Below, piece by piece: positions 1-8,778 of a stretch of DNA of 64,000 nucleotides. Under the pieces are notes generated by a model that worked only from the letters and a program-made list of their open reading frames with translations, was not told the origin of the DNA and made no database searches. A program made the position numbers and the translations under genes. Source of the stretch: Polaribacter butkevichii (lineage in GTDB: Bacteria > Bacteroidota > Bacteroidia > Flavobacteriales > Flavobacteriaceae); the NCBI RefSeq assembly GCF_038024105.1, contig NZ_CP150661.1, positions 930,001 to 994,000 of the forward strand. Direction: 5' to 3'. Position 1 is the first letter of the stretch. Every line of letters starts with the position of its first letter.

Positions 1-527
1 TAAAATCTTTAGCATATAAAATAAAGAGTTTAACCATTGATAAAAATTTAAAATTGAACAATTTACTACCTAAATTAGATGTTCAGTACAACTTTCTTAC
101 AGAAAATGGTCATCAAATAAATTCTTTAAATACTCAAAACTATAAAGCAGGTATTAATTTTAAAGTTCCTTTGTTTTTAAGAAAAGAAAGAGGAGATTTG
201 AAACTCTCTAAAATAAAGTTACAAGACAAAAAACTAGAGAATGAAATTGCCAAAGTTGCCATTAAAAATAAAGTAACAGCCATTGAACAAGAATTAGCTT
301 CTTATGTTTTACAAAATAGTTTAACAACCGATATTGTTAAAGATTACGGTACCTTATTAAAAGCAGAAGATAGAAAGTTTTTTTTAGGAGAAAGCTCTTT
401 ATTCTTGGTAAACTACAGAGAAGTTAAATTAATAGAAGCCAAACTAAAGGCTATAGATTTAGAAAATGCTTTCTTTAAAACCAAAGCTAGTTTATTTAAA
501 GCAATTGTTATTTCTATTAATGAATAA
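1..527 (+). CDS. TolC-family outer membrane efflux protein, 3' end only
   Basis: The reading frame is open from the first complete codon at position 3 to the stop at 525-527, so the gene begins before the window and the TTG at 54 is internal. The visible part has long charged amphipathic helices and a beta-like stretch with the local pattern KVPLFLRKER, typical of the C-terminal half of TolC-like channel proteins. Such proteins form the outer membrane duct of tripartite efflux pumps or type I secretion. The partner pump genes would lie upstream, out of view. Family assignment rests on sequence style and is fairly secure; the substrate cannot be said. Confidence 0.7.
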   Translation, partial: KSLAYKIKSLTIDKNLKLNNLLPKLDVQYNFLTENGHQINSLNTQNYKAGINFKVPLFLRKERGDLKLSKIKLQDKKLENEIAKVAIKNKVTAIEQELASYVLQNSLTTDIVKDYGTLLKAEDRKFFLGESSLFLVNYREVKLIEAKLKAIDLENAFFKTKASLFKAIVISINE

Positions 528-596
528 AACTTTATAGAAACACTTTACAAGTTTTTTTGTACTTTTAATCAATTGAATCACTATAAAAACAACTAT

Positions 597-1031
597 ATGT
601 CTAATAACCCAAACAAACCGAGTAAAACTTTTTGGATCATAGCTGTTGTTGGATTTATCTGGAACGCTATGGGAGTAGATGGTTATTTAAACCAAGCATA
701 TCAAACAGAGCGTTTTAAATTAATGTATACAGAAGCGCAATTAGATCTTATTTTTAATACACCTTCTTGGGTAATGGCTGCTTTTGCTATTGCTGTTTTT
801 TCATCTGTTTTAGCTTGTATTTTATTGTTTTTCAAGAAAAAATTAGCCAAATACTTATTTTTAATCGGACTCATAGCAGTTGTAATTCAGACTACTTACA
901 ATGTATTTATAAATCCGGGTAAAGCATATTATGGATATTTAGAATATACAATGCTAATTTTAATTCCGTTATTTTCTCTCTTCTTATTTTGGTTTTCTAA
1001 AAAATGTGCAGATGATGGAATTTTAACCTAG
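597..1031 (+). CDS. Small four-helix membrane protein of unknown function
   Basis: This 144-residue protein has four hydrophobic segments (about residues 12-30, 58-78, 85-105 and 115-135), short loops and a lysine-rich border, so it should sit in the inner membrane. I start it at ATG 597; an in-frame TTG at 573 would add eight polar residues but has nothing in its favour. It begins 69 nt after the efflux gene and might be cotranscribed. It is followed by a convergent gene. I do not recognise a characterised family; similar short four-helix proteins are common in flavobacteria. Confidence 0.6.
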   Translation: MSNNPNKPSKTFWIIAVVGFIWNAMGVDGYLNQAYQTERFKLMYTEAQLDLIFNTPSWVMAAFAIAVFSSVLACILLFFKKKLAKYLFLIGLIAVVIQTTYNVFINPGKAYYGYLEYTMLILIPLFSLFLFWFSKKCADDGILT

Positions 1032-1077
1032 TTGATAAGGTAATTTATACACCTAAAAAACCCTAGAGAGCATTCTT

Positions 1078-1542
1078 CTATTCATAAAAAACAGCAATAA
1101 ATTCTGCAGCGCAAGCAGGTTTTTCTTCTCCTTTAATTTCTATAGTACAAGAAAAGGTTACTTTAATTCCGTTGTTTGTCATCTCTTCAATTTCTTTTAC
1201 AACAGCAATCATTCTTAATTGGCTATTTACTAAAACAGGATTTGGAAAACGGACTTTATTCAATCCGTAATTTAAGCCCATTTTTAAACTTTTAATAGAA
1301 AAACAACCTTCTAATAATTTAGATATCATGGCTACAGACATAAAACCATGTGCAATGGTCGTTTTAAAAGGACTCTCTTTGGCTGCTCGTTTTTCATCTA
1401 CATGAATCCATTGCTTGTCTAATGTAGCATTGGCAAAATCGTTAATCATTTGCTGCGTAATTGTATACCAATTTCCAACAGGTAACTGTTGCCCTTTTAT
1501 CTTTATAAAATCTTCGAAATTTGCAAACTCTAATGGTTTCAT
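1078..1542 (-). CDS. MaoC-like hotdog dehydratase
   Basis: The 154-residue product matches the MaoC/R-specific enoyl-CoA hydratase family: a single hotdog domain with the catalytic-type stretch DKQWIHVDEKRA (about residues 42-53) followed by TIAHGFMS (about 62-69). Family members hydrate trans-2-enoyl-CoA to R-3-hydroxyacyl-CoA in the cytoplasm, feeding fatty acid or polyester metabolism. The length is usual for a single-domain member. It lies 3 nt downstream of the TRIC-like membrane gene and is probably cotranscribed with it, though no functional link is evident. The true substrate is not determined by the sequence. Confidence 0.8.
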   Translation of the reverse strand: MKPLEFANFEDFIKIKGQQLPVGNWYTITQQMINDFANATLDKQWIHVDEKRAAKESPFKTTIAHGFMSVAMISKLLEGCFSIKSLKMGLNYGLNKVRFPNPVLVNSQLRMIAVVKEIEEMTNNGIKVTFSCTIEIKGEEKPACAAEFIAVFYE

Positions 1543-1545
1543 CTC

Positions 1546-2169
1546 TTAGTTTTTAGTAAATAAATCGTCTTTAATTTTAGGCAATTGCAAATGAAATTTT
1601 ACAGCAATAACACGAATAGCAATTACAACAACCGCAGAAATTACAAATATGATATTATCTGCAACGTTACATTCGTTTAAAATTAAATATACAATTCCAC
1701 CCGCTAAACAAGCAGAGGCATAAATTTCTTTTTCGAAAATCAATGGAATTTTATTAGTTAACACATCTCGTAAAACCCCTCCAAAAACGGCAGAAACCAT
1801 GCCCATTATTAAGGCAATAATAGGATGTAAATTAAAAGACAAACCTTTTTCTAAACCTAATAAAGTAAAAACACTAATACCAATGGTATCAAACAAAAAC
1901 ATGGTTTTGCTTAAATAAAAAATTTTACTTTTAAAGAGAATGGTAAAAATAACGGCAGCAAAAATTGTGTATAGGTAATTTAAATCTCCAATCCAGTTTA
2001 TAGGGTGTGCATCTATCAATACATCTCGCAACATACCACCACCTACTGCTGTTACAAAGGCAATAATTAACACTCCAAATAAATCGAACTTTTTATCAAA
2101 AGCCACTAAAGCTCCACTAATAGCAAAAGCAAAAGTACCTAATATATCTAAAACATAAATAAGCTCCAT
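1546..2169 (-). CDS. TRIC-type channel / UPF0126 (YicG-like) membrane protein
   Basis: Seven hydrophobic helices in 207 residues form two similar halves. Each half has the glycine-rich family signature: AVGGGMLRDVL near residue 42 and AVFGGVLRDVL near residue 128. This is the prokaryotic trimeric intracellular cation channel family, formerly UPF0126, whose members conduct small cations; some have been linked to glycine uptake. It is the first gene of a two-gene minus-strand unit with the MaoC-like dehydratase. Family identity is clear; the transported species here is not known. Confidence 0.85.
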   Translation of the reverse strand: MELIYVLDILGTFAFAISGALVAFDKKFDLFGVLIIAFVTAVGGGMLRDVLIDAHPINWIGDLNYLYTIFAAVIFTILFKSKIFYLSKTMFLFDTIGISVFTLLGLEKGLSFNLHPIIALIMGMVSAVFGGVLRDVLTNKIPLIFEKEIYASACLAGGIVYLILNECNVADNIIFVISAVVVIAIRVIAVKFHLQLPKIKDDLFTKN

Positions 2170-2205
2170 CTATATCAATTTAATTATAAAATGTAAAAAT
2201 AAAAC

Positions 2206-2232
2206 CCGAAGTCTTTCTTAAAAAAACTTCGG
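2206..2232 (-). terminator. Intrinsic terminator after the DEAD-box helicase gene
   Basis: The arms CCGAAGT (2206-2212) and ACTTCGG (2226-2232) form a 7-bp hairpin. Read on the minus strand it is followed by a T-rich run, and it sits 14 nt past the helicase stop codon. Confidence 0.75.
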
Positions 2233-2245
2233 ATTAAGAATTTTG

Positions 2246-3367
2246 TTATACCGTTACTTCAGAAAATTTTATGTTTAATTCTTTCTGAAGTTCATGAATT
2301 TTAACCACTTCTGATGGTAAAATAAAAGCAATTGAAACCCCTGTTTTTCCTGCTCTTGCAGTTCTACCACTTCTGTGTGTGTAGTATTCTAATTGTTCTG
2401 GTAATTGATGGTGAATTACAAATTCTAAACCACTAACGTCTATTCCACGTGCAGAAACATCTGTAGACACTAAGTATTGTAAATTTTCTTTCTTAAAAGC
2501 ACGCATTACTTTATCGCGTTCTTTTTGTTGCATGTCTCCTTCTAAAGCCCCAGCAGAAAAACCTTCTTCAATTAACTGAGCTGCTAAGTTTTGTGCACCG
2601 GCTTTTGTTCTACAAAAAATAATTCCTCTTTGATCTTGTCTTTTTTCTAGAAAAGAAACAATATCAGCCGTTTTTTCTTTTAAAGTAGTTTTTGCGTAAT
2701 GATGACGAATATTAGCGTTTACCAAAGCGCTTCTATTAATTTCTATTCTAGGAGCATTGGCATCCATATACGTTTTAACAATTCTTTTAATCTCTTCTGG
2801 CATAGTTGCAGAAAATAACCAAGTTTTTCTGTCTCCTTCTGTAGTAAACTTTAAGATTCTATTTAAATCTTGTTTAAACCCCATACTTAACATTTCATCA
2901 GCTTCATCTAAAATTACTGTTTTTACATGGCTAATATCAATGCTTCCTCTTTCAATTAAATCTATTAATCTACCAGGAGTTGCTACTACAATATGCGTAG
3001 TTCTTTTAAGATTGTTCATTTGTCTGTCAATCTTTTCTCCACCAAAAACAGCTTCTACAAAAATTTGTTTTTCACTAAACTTAGTAAATTTAAATAATTG
3101 TTTTTTTATTTGCTGTACCAACTCTCTTGTTGGCGATAAAATTAACGCTTGTATATGATCTGAACTTGCATCTACATGATGTAAAATAGGCAACCCAAAA
3201 GCGGCAGTTTTACCCGTACCCGTTTGTGCTAAACCAATAAAATCTGTTGGCGAATTCAATAAAATTGGTATTGCTTTCTCTTGAATTTCTGAAGGTTCAG
3301 AGATTCCTAATTCTTTAATTGCTTGAATATATTCTTTGGTAATTCCTAAGGAAGAAAAAGTTGACAT
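2246..3367 (-). CDS. DEAD-box ATP-dependent RNA helicase
   Basis: All DEAD-box motifs are present in order: Q motif (F at about residue 4 and SEIQEKAIP near 28), motif I AQTGTGKT (about 47-54), Ia PTREL, Ib TPGR, II DEAD, III SAT, then in the second RecA lobe RGIDV and VI HRSGRTARAG. The 373-residue protein stops soon after motif VI, so it lacks the long basic tail of DeaD/CsdA or RhlE. Such compact helicases remodel RNA in ribosome assembly or mRNA decay. It is a single-gene unit with its own terminator. The subfamily cannot be fixed without alignment. Confidence 0.93.
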   Translation of the reverse strand: MSTFSSLGITKEYIQAIKELGISEPSEIQEKAIPILLNSPTDFIGLAQTGTGKTAAFGLPILHHVDASSDHIQALILSPTRELVQQIKKQLFKFTKFSEKQIFVEAVFGGEKIDRQMNNLKRTTHIVVATPGRLIDLIERGSIDISHVKTVILDEADEMLSMGFKQDLNRILKFTTEGDRKTWLFSATMPEEIKRIVKTYMDANAPRIEINRSALVNANIRHHYAKTTLKEKTADIVSFLEKRQDQRGIIFCRTKAGAQNLAAQLIEEGFSAGALEGDMQQKERDKVMRAFKKENLQYLVSTDVSARGIDVSGLEFVIHHQLPEQLEYYTHRSGRTARAGKTGVSIAFILPSEVVKIHELQKELNIKFSEVTV

Positions 3368-3397
3368 TTTGTATTTAAATTTTATGCAAAGATACTT

Positions 3398-3793
3398 TTA
3401 TTTAGGAGGTTGTAATACTTTTAAAACATTTTCTCTAATTCTTGCTGGCTTAAATGTTTTAGAGTCTAACATTGCCCAAACTGTTTTGGCTTTTACCAAC
3501 AAAAGATCTTCCTTATAAAACTCCATAAAACGAATAGAAGTAATCCCTTTGGTCTCACCTACCCACGTTTTTACAGTGATTTCGTCTCCTAAATTAGCTT
3601 GTTTTAAATAATCTATTTCATGCCTCATTACCACCCAAACATATTGCGGTAAGGGATTATCTTTTGTTAAATGAGCCCAATGTGTAGTTGCTATTTTATC
3701 CATCCATGTTACATAGACCAAGTTATTTACGTGTTGTAAATTGTCTATATCTTTTGATGAAACGGTAATGGTAAGTGTAAAAACGTTTTTCAA
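3398..3793 (-). CDS. Acyl-CoA thioesterase, 4HBT/YbgC type
   Basis: This 131-residue single hotdog domain carries the 4-hydroxybenzoyl-CoA thioesterase-like signature DIDNLQHVNNLVYVTWMD near the N-terminus, where D and the HVNN segment shape the active site. Members hydrolyse short or medium acyl-CoA thioesters in the cytoplasm. It stands just upstream of the DEAD-box helicase on the same strand, 30 nt apart, and its start faces the divergent MATE gene. The substrate is unknown. Confidence 0.82.
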   Translation of the reverse strand: MKNVFTLTITVSSKDIDNLQHVNNLVYVTWMDKIATTHWAHLTKDNPLPQYVWVVMRHEIDYLKQANLGDEITVKTWVGETKGITSIRFMEFYKEDLLLVKAKTVWAMLDSKTFKPARIRENVLKVLQPPK

Positions 3794-3898
3794 ACTTTAT
3801 CAATTTTAGCAAACATAAAAATTTTAAGATATCTATAACAATTATTGATGATAGATTTACAAATAACTTGCCGTTTATGGCGATATTTGTAAAATATT

Positions 3899-5236
3899 AT
3901 GACAGAATTAGCAAACGACCTAGGCACCAAAAAAATAAGTAAATTAATAGTAAAACAAGCACTTCCTGCTACTATAGGAATTCTTGTAATGTCTTTAAAT
4001 ATGATTGTCGACACTATTTTTGTGGGACAATGGATTGGGGTTTTAGCAATTGCTGCCATTACCGTAGTTTTACCAATTGCTTTTTTAATTTCTTCTATAG
4101 GAATGGGCATTGGTATTGGAGGTAGTTCTATTATATCGCGAGCTTTAGGTGCAGGTAATTCTGAAAAAGCATTTTTAACATTTGGTAATCAGGTTTCTTT
4201 AACCGTAATTTTAGCAATTCTTTTTGTAACTATTGGTAACTTTTTTAGTGTACCTATTCTAAATTTATTTGGCGCAAAAGGAGATATTTTACCAATTGCA
4301 TCAGAATATTTTAGTGTTATTATATACGGAGTTCCTTTTTTGGCTTTTGCAATGATGGGAAACCCAACAATTAGAGCAGAAGGAAAACCAAAATTTGCCA
4401 TGTATGCAATGATGGTACCTGCGGTTTTAAATGTGGTTTTAGATATTATTTTTATCAAATATTTTAATTGGGGAATGTGGGGTGCTGGTTTAGCAACTAC
4501 TATTTCTTTTTTAAGCTCCGGATCGTATATTTTGTACTTCTTTTTATCTTCTAAAAGTGAATTAAAAATTATTCCTAAAAACTTTAAATTAGATTTTAAA
4601 ATTGTTCGTGAAATTGTAGAGTTAGGTGGTGTTTCTGTGGCTAGACAAGGTACAATAAGCGTATTAATGATTGTTTTAAACTATTCATTGTTTAAATATG
4701 GAGGAGAAATATCGATTGCCGTATTCGGAATCATTAATCGTGTAATGATGTTTGCTCTTTCTCCTGTTATGGGAGTTTCTCAAGGTTTTTTACCTGTTGC
4801 GGGATATAATATTGGCGCTAATGAAAATGATAGAGTTAAAGAAACCATTAAAAAATCTATTTTATATGGTTCTGTTTTAGGTACCATTATCTTTATAACG
4901 ATCTTATTTTTTAAAGAAGAAGTTATTTGGATTTTTACCAATGATGCCACCTTGTTAGATAAAACACCCAACGCCATGCTCATTGTCTTTTTAGCAACAC
5001 CTGTTATTACCATGCAATTAATTGGTTCTGCTTATTTTCAGGCTGCCGGTAAAGCTTTACCTGCTTTATTTTTAACGCTTTTAAAACAAGGGTTCTTCTT
5101 AATTCCGTTAGCTTATTTTTTACCTAAATATTATGGTATTAATGGTATTTGGTGGTCTTTTCCTATTGCTGATGTTTTATCTACAATTATTACCGTATTG
5201 GTTTTAAAATGTGAAGTGGATAGAAATTTGAAATAG
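3899..5236 (+). CDS. MATE-family multidrug/Na+ antiporter
   Basis: The 445-residue product has about twelve membrane helices in two homologous six-helix halves, with typical MATE features such as ALPATIGIL and MIVDTIFVGQWIG in helix 1-2 and SPVMGVSQGFLPVAGYNIGA in the second half. MATE proteins export cationic drugs or metabolites in exchange for Na+ or H+. It is transcribed alone and divergently from the thioesterase gene, from which it is separated by 105 nt. Length and topology are complete. Confidence 0.92.
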   Translation: MTELANDLGTKKISKLIVKQALPATIGILVMSLNMIVDTIFVGQWIGVLAIAAITVVLPIAFLISSIGMGIGIGGSSIISRALGAGNSEKAFLTFGNQVSLTVILAILFVTIGNFFSVPILNLFGAKGDILPIASEYFSVIIYGVPFLAFAMMGNPTIRAEGKPKFAMYAMMVPAVLNVVLDIIFIKYFNWGMWGAGLATTISFLSSGSYILYFFLSSKSELKIIPKNFKLDFKIVREIVELGGVSVARQGTISVLMIVLNYSLFKYGGEISIAVFGIINRVMMFALSPVMGVSQGFLPVAGYNIGANENDRVKETIKKSILYGSVLGTIIFITILFFKEEVIWIFTNDATLLDKTPNAMLIVFLATPVITMQLIGSAYFQAAGKALPALFLTLLKQGFFLIPLAYFLPKYYGINGIWWSFPIADVLSTIITVLVLKCEVDRNLK

Positions 5237-5281
5237 CAAAAAGAATTTCGAAATAACAATTGCACTTTAAACCTGAAACTT

Positions 5282-5340
5282 GAAACAAATTAAAAACTCC
5301 GCGAACCTCTGTGCTTTCTCCATGAATCTCAACGAAACAC
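5282..5340. repeat. Decayed short direct repeats (CTCnGnGAA-like units)
   Basis: Downstream of the MATE gene, units such as CTCCGCGAAC, CTCTGTGCTT, CTCCATGAAT and CTCAACGAAA follow one another at about 10-12 nt spacing. This resembles the short tandem elements found between genes in many flavobacterial genomes. No function is evident. Confidence 0.35.
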
Positions 5341-5347
5341 CCCAACT

Positions 5348-6019
5348 CTAAACAATACTCTCCCCATTTAAATTAGTGGTTAAAACATCACTAAACAGAT
5401 TAAAAAACGGACGTAAAGCTTTAAAACTTTCATCTAATTCTTCTAAAAAATTAGGCGATAAAACTTCAGCATCTGTAAAATTTCTGATAGCTATAAATCC
5501 TTTTTTACGCAATAAATCGATGTCTTTATGTTCTTTATCAAACCCTCTTGGAGCCGATTTTAATTCGTCTCCTTCGAATTTACCTCCAAAATATTTTTTA
5601 AAATCTTTGTCTTCTAAAATCTCTCTAAATTCTACTGCATCTTGTTCAATCTCTTTTCTTAACCTATATAAATCCTCTTTTTCTGGTTGCCAAAACCCAC
5701 CTCCCAACATAGATTCTCCGGGTTTAATTTGCAAAAAATAGCCACCACGTAATTGTTTTCCTAATCTAGAAAAAGAAACTGCAAATCTTGGGTTGTAAGG
5801 CGTTTTATCTTTAGAAAAACGAACATCTCTATAAATTCTATAGATTTTCATTTTATCAATTTCATCATGCTTTTCTAAATCTGTTTGCATTTCTAAAAAG
5901 ATTTCTTTTACCTGTTTCTGCATAGCAACAAAGGTTGGTTTGTGTTCTGTAAACCAATCTCTATTGTTATTTTTTTGTAAATCTTTTAAAAACTCTAAAC
6001 TGTCTTTTTGAAACTGCAT
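5348..6019 (-). CDS. DUF2461 family protein
   Basis: The product belongs to the DUF2461 (TIGR02453) family: an N-terminal FLKDLQKNNNRDWF motif, a central KIYRIYRDVRFSKDKTPYN stretch, then GGYFLQIKPGESMLGGGFW. The biochemical role of the family is unknown; proteins are cytoplasmic and about 220-230 residues long. I use the ATG at 6019, giving 223 residues, because the family normally starts just before the FL-K-L segment; an upstream ATG at 6055 would add 12 residues. It is divergent from the DUF1853 gene. Confidence 0.85.
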   Translation of the reverse strand: MQFQKDSLEFLKDLQKNNNRDWFTEHKPTFVAMQKQVKEIFLEMQTDLEKHDEIDKMKIYRIYRDVRFSKDKTPYNPRFAVSFSRLGKQLRGGYFLQIKPGESMLGGGFWQPEKEDLYRLRKEIEQDAVEFREILEDKDFKKYFGGKFEGDELKSAPRGFDKEHKDIDLLRKKGFIAIRNFTDAEVLSPNFLEELDESFKALRPFFNLFSDVLTTNLNGESIV

Positions 6020-6085
6020 TTTGCTACTGTTTATTTTTAGATTTTCAATGTACAAATTATTCTATAAATGAAAATTATAAAATTG

Positions 6086-6093
6086 TAAATTTG
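6086..6093 (+). promoter_or_regulatory. Candidate Bacteroidota -7 promoter element
   Basis: TAAATTTG fits the Bacteroidota -7 consensus TAnnTTTG and lies only 8 nt before the ATG at 6102. If used, the transcript would be leaderless or nearly so. No convincing TTTG -33 block is seen at the expected distance, so confidence is modest. Confidence 0.35.
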
Positions 6094-6101
6094 AAGAAAT
6101 A

Positions 6102-6917
6102 ATGACACATCAAAAAACAAAAGATATTCAGAAAAGATACGACGGTTTTCTGCAAACACCTTGCTTGTGGAACGGTAATTCTGTGTATGGCTTAAATCAA
6201 CTTAAAATCGAATCAAATTCAACAAAGATTGATATTAAAATCGATGAAAAAATCCGTTTGGGTAAATATATAGAACGTTTTGTTTCTTATCAACTAGCAC
6301 AAGAAAAAGAGATTTCTATTGTTTGTGAAAATATTCAAATTCAAAGAGAAAAAATTACTTTAGGCGAGCTAGATTGCATCTTATTAAAAGAAGACAAACC
6401 AATTCACTTAGAAGTAATTTACAAGTTTTATTTGTATGATATTTCTGTTGGAACTTCTGAAATAGAGCATTTTATTGGTCCGAATAGAAAAGACTCTTTA
6501 GTAGAAAAACTGAATAAATTAAAGGACAAACAATTACCTCTGCTCTACTCTAACGAATGTGTTTCTTATTTAAAAACCATCAACTTAAACACTACAAATA
6601 TTGAACAACAAGTTTATTTTAAAGGACAGTTATTTGTTCCTTATTTAGATAAAAACATTCAATTATCCGTATTAAATAAAGATTGCATTGTTGGGTTTTA
6701 CATCAACAAAAACCAATTAGCACAATTTAAAGGTTGTAAGTTTTTTATTCCCAATAAAAAAGATTGGATTGTAATTCCGCATAAAAACGTAAACTGGTTA
6801 ACTTTAGACAATTTTAACCAAGCTTCCGAGGTCTATTTTCAAAGAAAAAGTTCGCCACTTTGCTGGATGAAAAAGCAAAATGGCGAACTTGTAAAAATAT
6901 TTTTAGTTTGGTGGTAA
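6102..6917 (+). CDS. DUF1853 family protein
   Basis: The 271-residue protein matches DUF1853: a short WNGNSVYGLNQL segment near the N-terminus, then LGKYIERFVSYQL, and GELDCILLK followed by HLEVIYKFYLYD. This last arrangement (E-x-D, then E-x-x-x-K) resembles a PD-(D/E)XK nuclease core, so a nuclease-like fold is a reasonable inference, although no activity is established. It is a single gene flanked by divergent and convergent neighbours. The last 70 nt encode a strong hairpin, described separately. Confidence 0.75.
   Translation: MTHQKTKDIQKRYDGFLQTPCLWNGNSVYGLNQLKIESNSTKIDIKIDEKIRLGKYIERFVSYQLAQEKEISIVCENIQIQREKITLGELDCILLKEDKPIHLEVIYKFYLYDISVGTSEIEHFIGPNRKDSLVEKLNKLKDKQLPLLYSNECVSYLKTINLNTTNIEQQVYFKGQLFVPYLDKNIQLSVLNKDCIVGFYINKNQLAQFKGCKFFIPNKKDWIVIPHKNVNWLTLDNFNQASEVYFQRKSSPLCWMKKQNGELVKIFLVWW
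6848..6890. terminator. Long hairpin inside the end of the DUF1853 gene
   Basis: Arms 6848-6863 and 6875-6890 pair over 16 positions with one mismatch (6858 with 6880) around an 11-nt loop. The structure lies wholly in coding sequence, 27 nt before the stop, and is followed by an A/T-rich stretch. It may act as a terminator or as a barrier between the convergent genes. Confidence 0.5.
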
Positions 6918-6933
6918 TGCTCTAACTTTCCGT

Positions 6934-7668
6934 TTAATTTTTATCTACAATATCTCCAGAACCTACCGTTTTGGCATCTACATGTTTAGGATTTCCTTTG
7001 TAATACACATTACCAGAGCCTACTAATTTTGCTCTAATTTTAGATTTTACAGTTACTTTAATACTTCCAGAACCAGCAACATTTGCATACACCTCTTCAG
7101 TTTCTAAACCATAAGCACTAACGCTACCCGAACCCGCAATAGAACAAGTTAAATCATTCGCATTTCCTTCTAAATTAATATTTCCAGAACCACCAATAGA
7201 AGCTTTAATAGCGTCTGCAGTTACTTTTAAATCAATGTTTCCAGAACCTCCTAAATTCACTTTAAAATTGTCTGCTTTAATTAACGATGTTGCAGAAACA
7301 TTTCCAGAACCACCTAAAGCAACACTTTCTATATGCTGATAAGGCACCGTTATAGTTACTTTTTTTGTTGAATTTATATTGGTATTTTTCTTATACTGAA
7401 TTTTTAAAACACCCTTAGAAATTTCTGTTTCTAAATAAGGAATAATGTTTTCTTCTCCTTTAATGGTAATTTTACCTTCTTTTCCTTTTACTAGAATTAC
7501 ATCAAAAGAACCACCTACAGAAACGCCTTCATAATCTGCAGTTGTTCTTGTTTCTGTAACTACATTTCCGTTTCCTTTTATTTTTGTACTATTTCCAAAC
7601 CAATTTTGTGCATTTACAGCAAAAGAGATGGTTAAAATTAAACTGGTTAGAATCGTTTTTTTATTCAT
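6934..7668 (-). CDS. Head-GIN (DUF2807) exported beta-helix protein
   Basis: The 244-residue product has a signal peptide (residues 1-20, ending in AVNAQ) and a DUF2807 head-GIN domain. The domain consists of short repeats containing G-S-G-N or G-S-G-S turns about every 15-20 residues, for example GGSGNV, GGSGNI, AGSGSV and VGSGNV, which predict a right-handed beta-helix. It should be periplasmic or surface exposed. It is the last gene of the ECF sigma operon, 33 nt after the preceding gene. The usual guess is adhesion or envelope maintenance; function is unproven. Confidence 0.85.
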   Translation of the reverse strand: MNKKTILTSLILTISFAVNAQNWFGNSTKIKGNGNVVTETRTTADYEGVSVGGSFDVILVKGKEGKITIKGEENIIPYLETEISKGVLKIQYKKNTNINSTKKVTITVPYQHIESVALGGSGNVSATSLIKADNFKVNLGGSGNIDLKVTADAIKASIGGSGNINLEGNANDLTCSIAGSGSVSAYGLETEEVYANVAGSGSIKVTVKSKIRAKLVGSGNVYYKGNPKHVDAKTVGSGDIVDKN

Positions 7669-7701
7669 GATTGTTATTGTTTAGGTTGATTGTTTTTAAT
7701 C

Positions 7702-8778
7702 TTATTTAATACTTACGCCTCCATACTGAGAAGTAATCTTCAATTTAGAGTTGGTATTTCCTTTTCCGAATTTACCTTCGTAATATTTTTTTGTCGACTT
7801 AGAAATACTTTTAAAAAGTTCTATCTTATCATCATCTCTACTAAAATTAGCATACTCTAAATCGATTGTAAAATCGAAAACGGCATCTGGATCTACATTA
7901 ATTCTGATACCAGCATATTCTCCGTTGATATCAACGTTTTCGAAACCCTTTACTAAGTTTTTTACTGTTAAAGAACCATAATCTGTATCAATTGTAAGGT
8001 TTTTCTTTACTGCTCCAAAACGCATACTAACATAGTCAGAATTTCCATGAATATTATCCGCCTCATCAATAGAAATAGAACCATAATCACAATTAAAATT
8101 AACACTTCCTGCCTTTTCTAATTTTGTGTTTGAATAATCTGAATTGATTTTTATTTGTTCAGAAGCTTCTATAGTTAATTTAGAATAATCAATATTTACA
8201 TTACCACTTTTCATGTAATGAATTGTAGAACTCGGAGAATAATCTAAGTTAATATCATTATCTTTGGCAAACAAATTACCTATAGAAACTTTACCATAAT
8301 CGCAATTAATAACTGCCCTACCCTCTAAATTATCTAAGTAAATATTACCATAATCATTGTTTAAAGCTACAGAATTAGATCTAGGCATTTTTACTACGTA
8401 ATTAATTTTATAGTTGATACTTTTACTCTTACCAAACCAAGACCAACTACTTTTTTTATTACTGATAATTGTTTTTACATCTACCAAAGAGGCATTTGCA
8501 TTAAACGCTATATCAATGGTAGAAAATTTTTCTTCAACATACTCTAAATCATCTCCTTGTACTGTAATTTCTACTTCGATTTCTACCGTGCTTTTATTCC
8601 AAGTAGTAATATTTACATTACCATATTTATTGTTTAAAGATACTTTAGCATCTGCATTTACGGTAAAAACCTTTTTAATAACCTTATTTTTTTCATGTCT
8701 CTTTGTATCTTCATTAGCTTGCACTAACAAAGGGATAAAAAGAAATAATAAAGTAATTTTATATATAAATTTCATCAT
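7702..8778 (-). CDS. DUF4097-like exported repeat protein
   Basis: A signal peptide (residues 1-22) precedes a repeated beta-structure. Short turns of the form [N/D]xDY[G/S] recur about every 20 residues from residue 140 to 290 (NNDYGNI, NCDYGKV, NIDYSKL, NSDYSNT, NCDYGSI, NSDYVSM, DTDYGSL), implying a solenoid. This fits the DUF4097 group of putative adhesin-like proteins. The first ATG (8778) overlaps the end of the upstream gene by 20 nt; the next codon is also ATG (8775). Together with the downstream head-GIN gene it forms a pair of beta-helix paralogues controlled by one sigma factor. Confidence 0.75.
   Translation of the reverse strand: MMKFIYKITLLFLFIPLLVQANEDTKRHEKNKVIKKVFTVNADAKVSLNNKYGNVNITTWNKSTVEIEVEITVQGDDLEYVEEKFSTIDIAFNANASLVDVKTIISNKKSSWSWFGKSKSINYKINYVVKMPRSNSVALNNDYGNIYLDNLEGRAVINCDYGKVSIGNLFAKDNDINLDYSPSSTIHYMKSGNVNIDYSKLTIEASEQIKINSDYSNTKLEKAGSVNFNCDYGSISIDEADNIHGNSDYVSMRFGAVKKNLTIDTDYGSLTVKNLVKGFENVDINGEYAGIRINVDPDAVFDFTIDLEYANFSRDDDKIELFKSISKSTKKYYEGKFGKGNTNSKLKITSQYGGVSIK

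Noticed and set aside
2757..3158. Plus-strand ORF of 133 residues
   Set aside because: It lies antisense within the DEAD-box helicase gene and has no protein-like composition.
4189..5013. Two minus-strand ORFs (89 and 77 residues)
   Set aside because: They are antisense shadows within the MATE transporter gene.
7702..8778. True phage-like adhesin or tail fibre
   Set aside because: The repeats suggest a beta-solenoid, but the signal peptide and the sigma-factor operon context fit an envelope protein, and no other phage genes are present.
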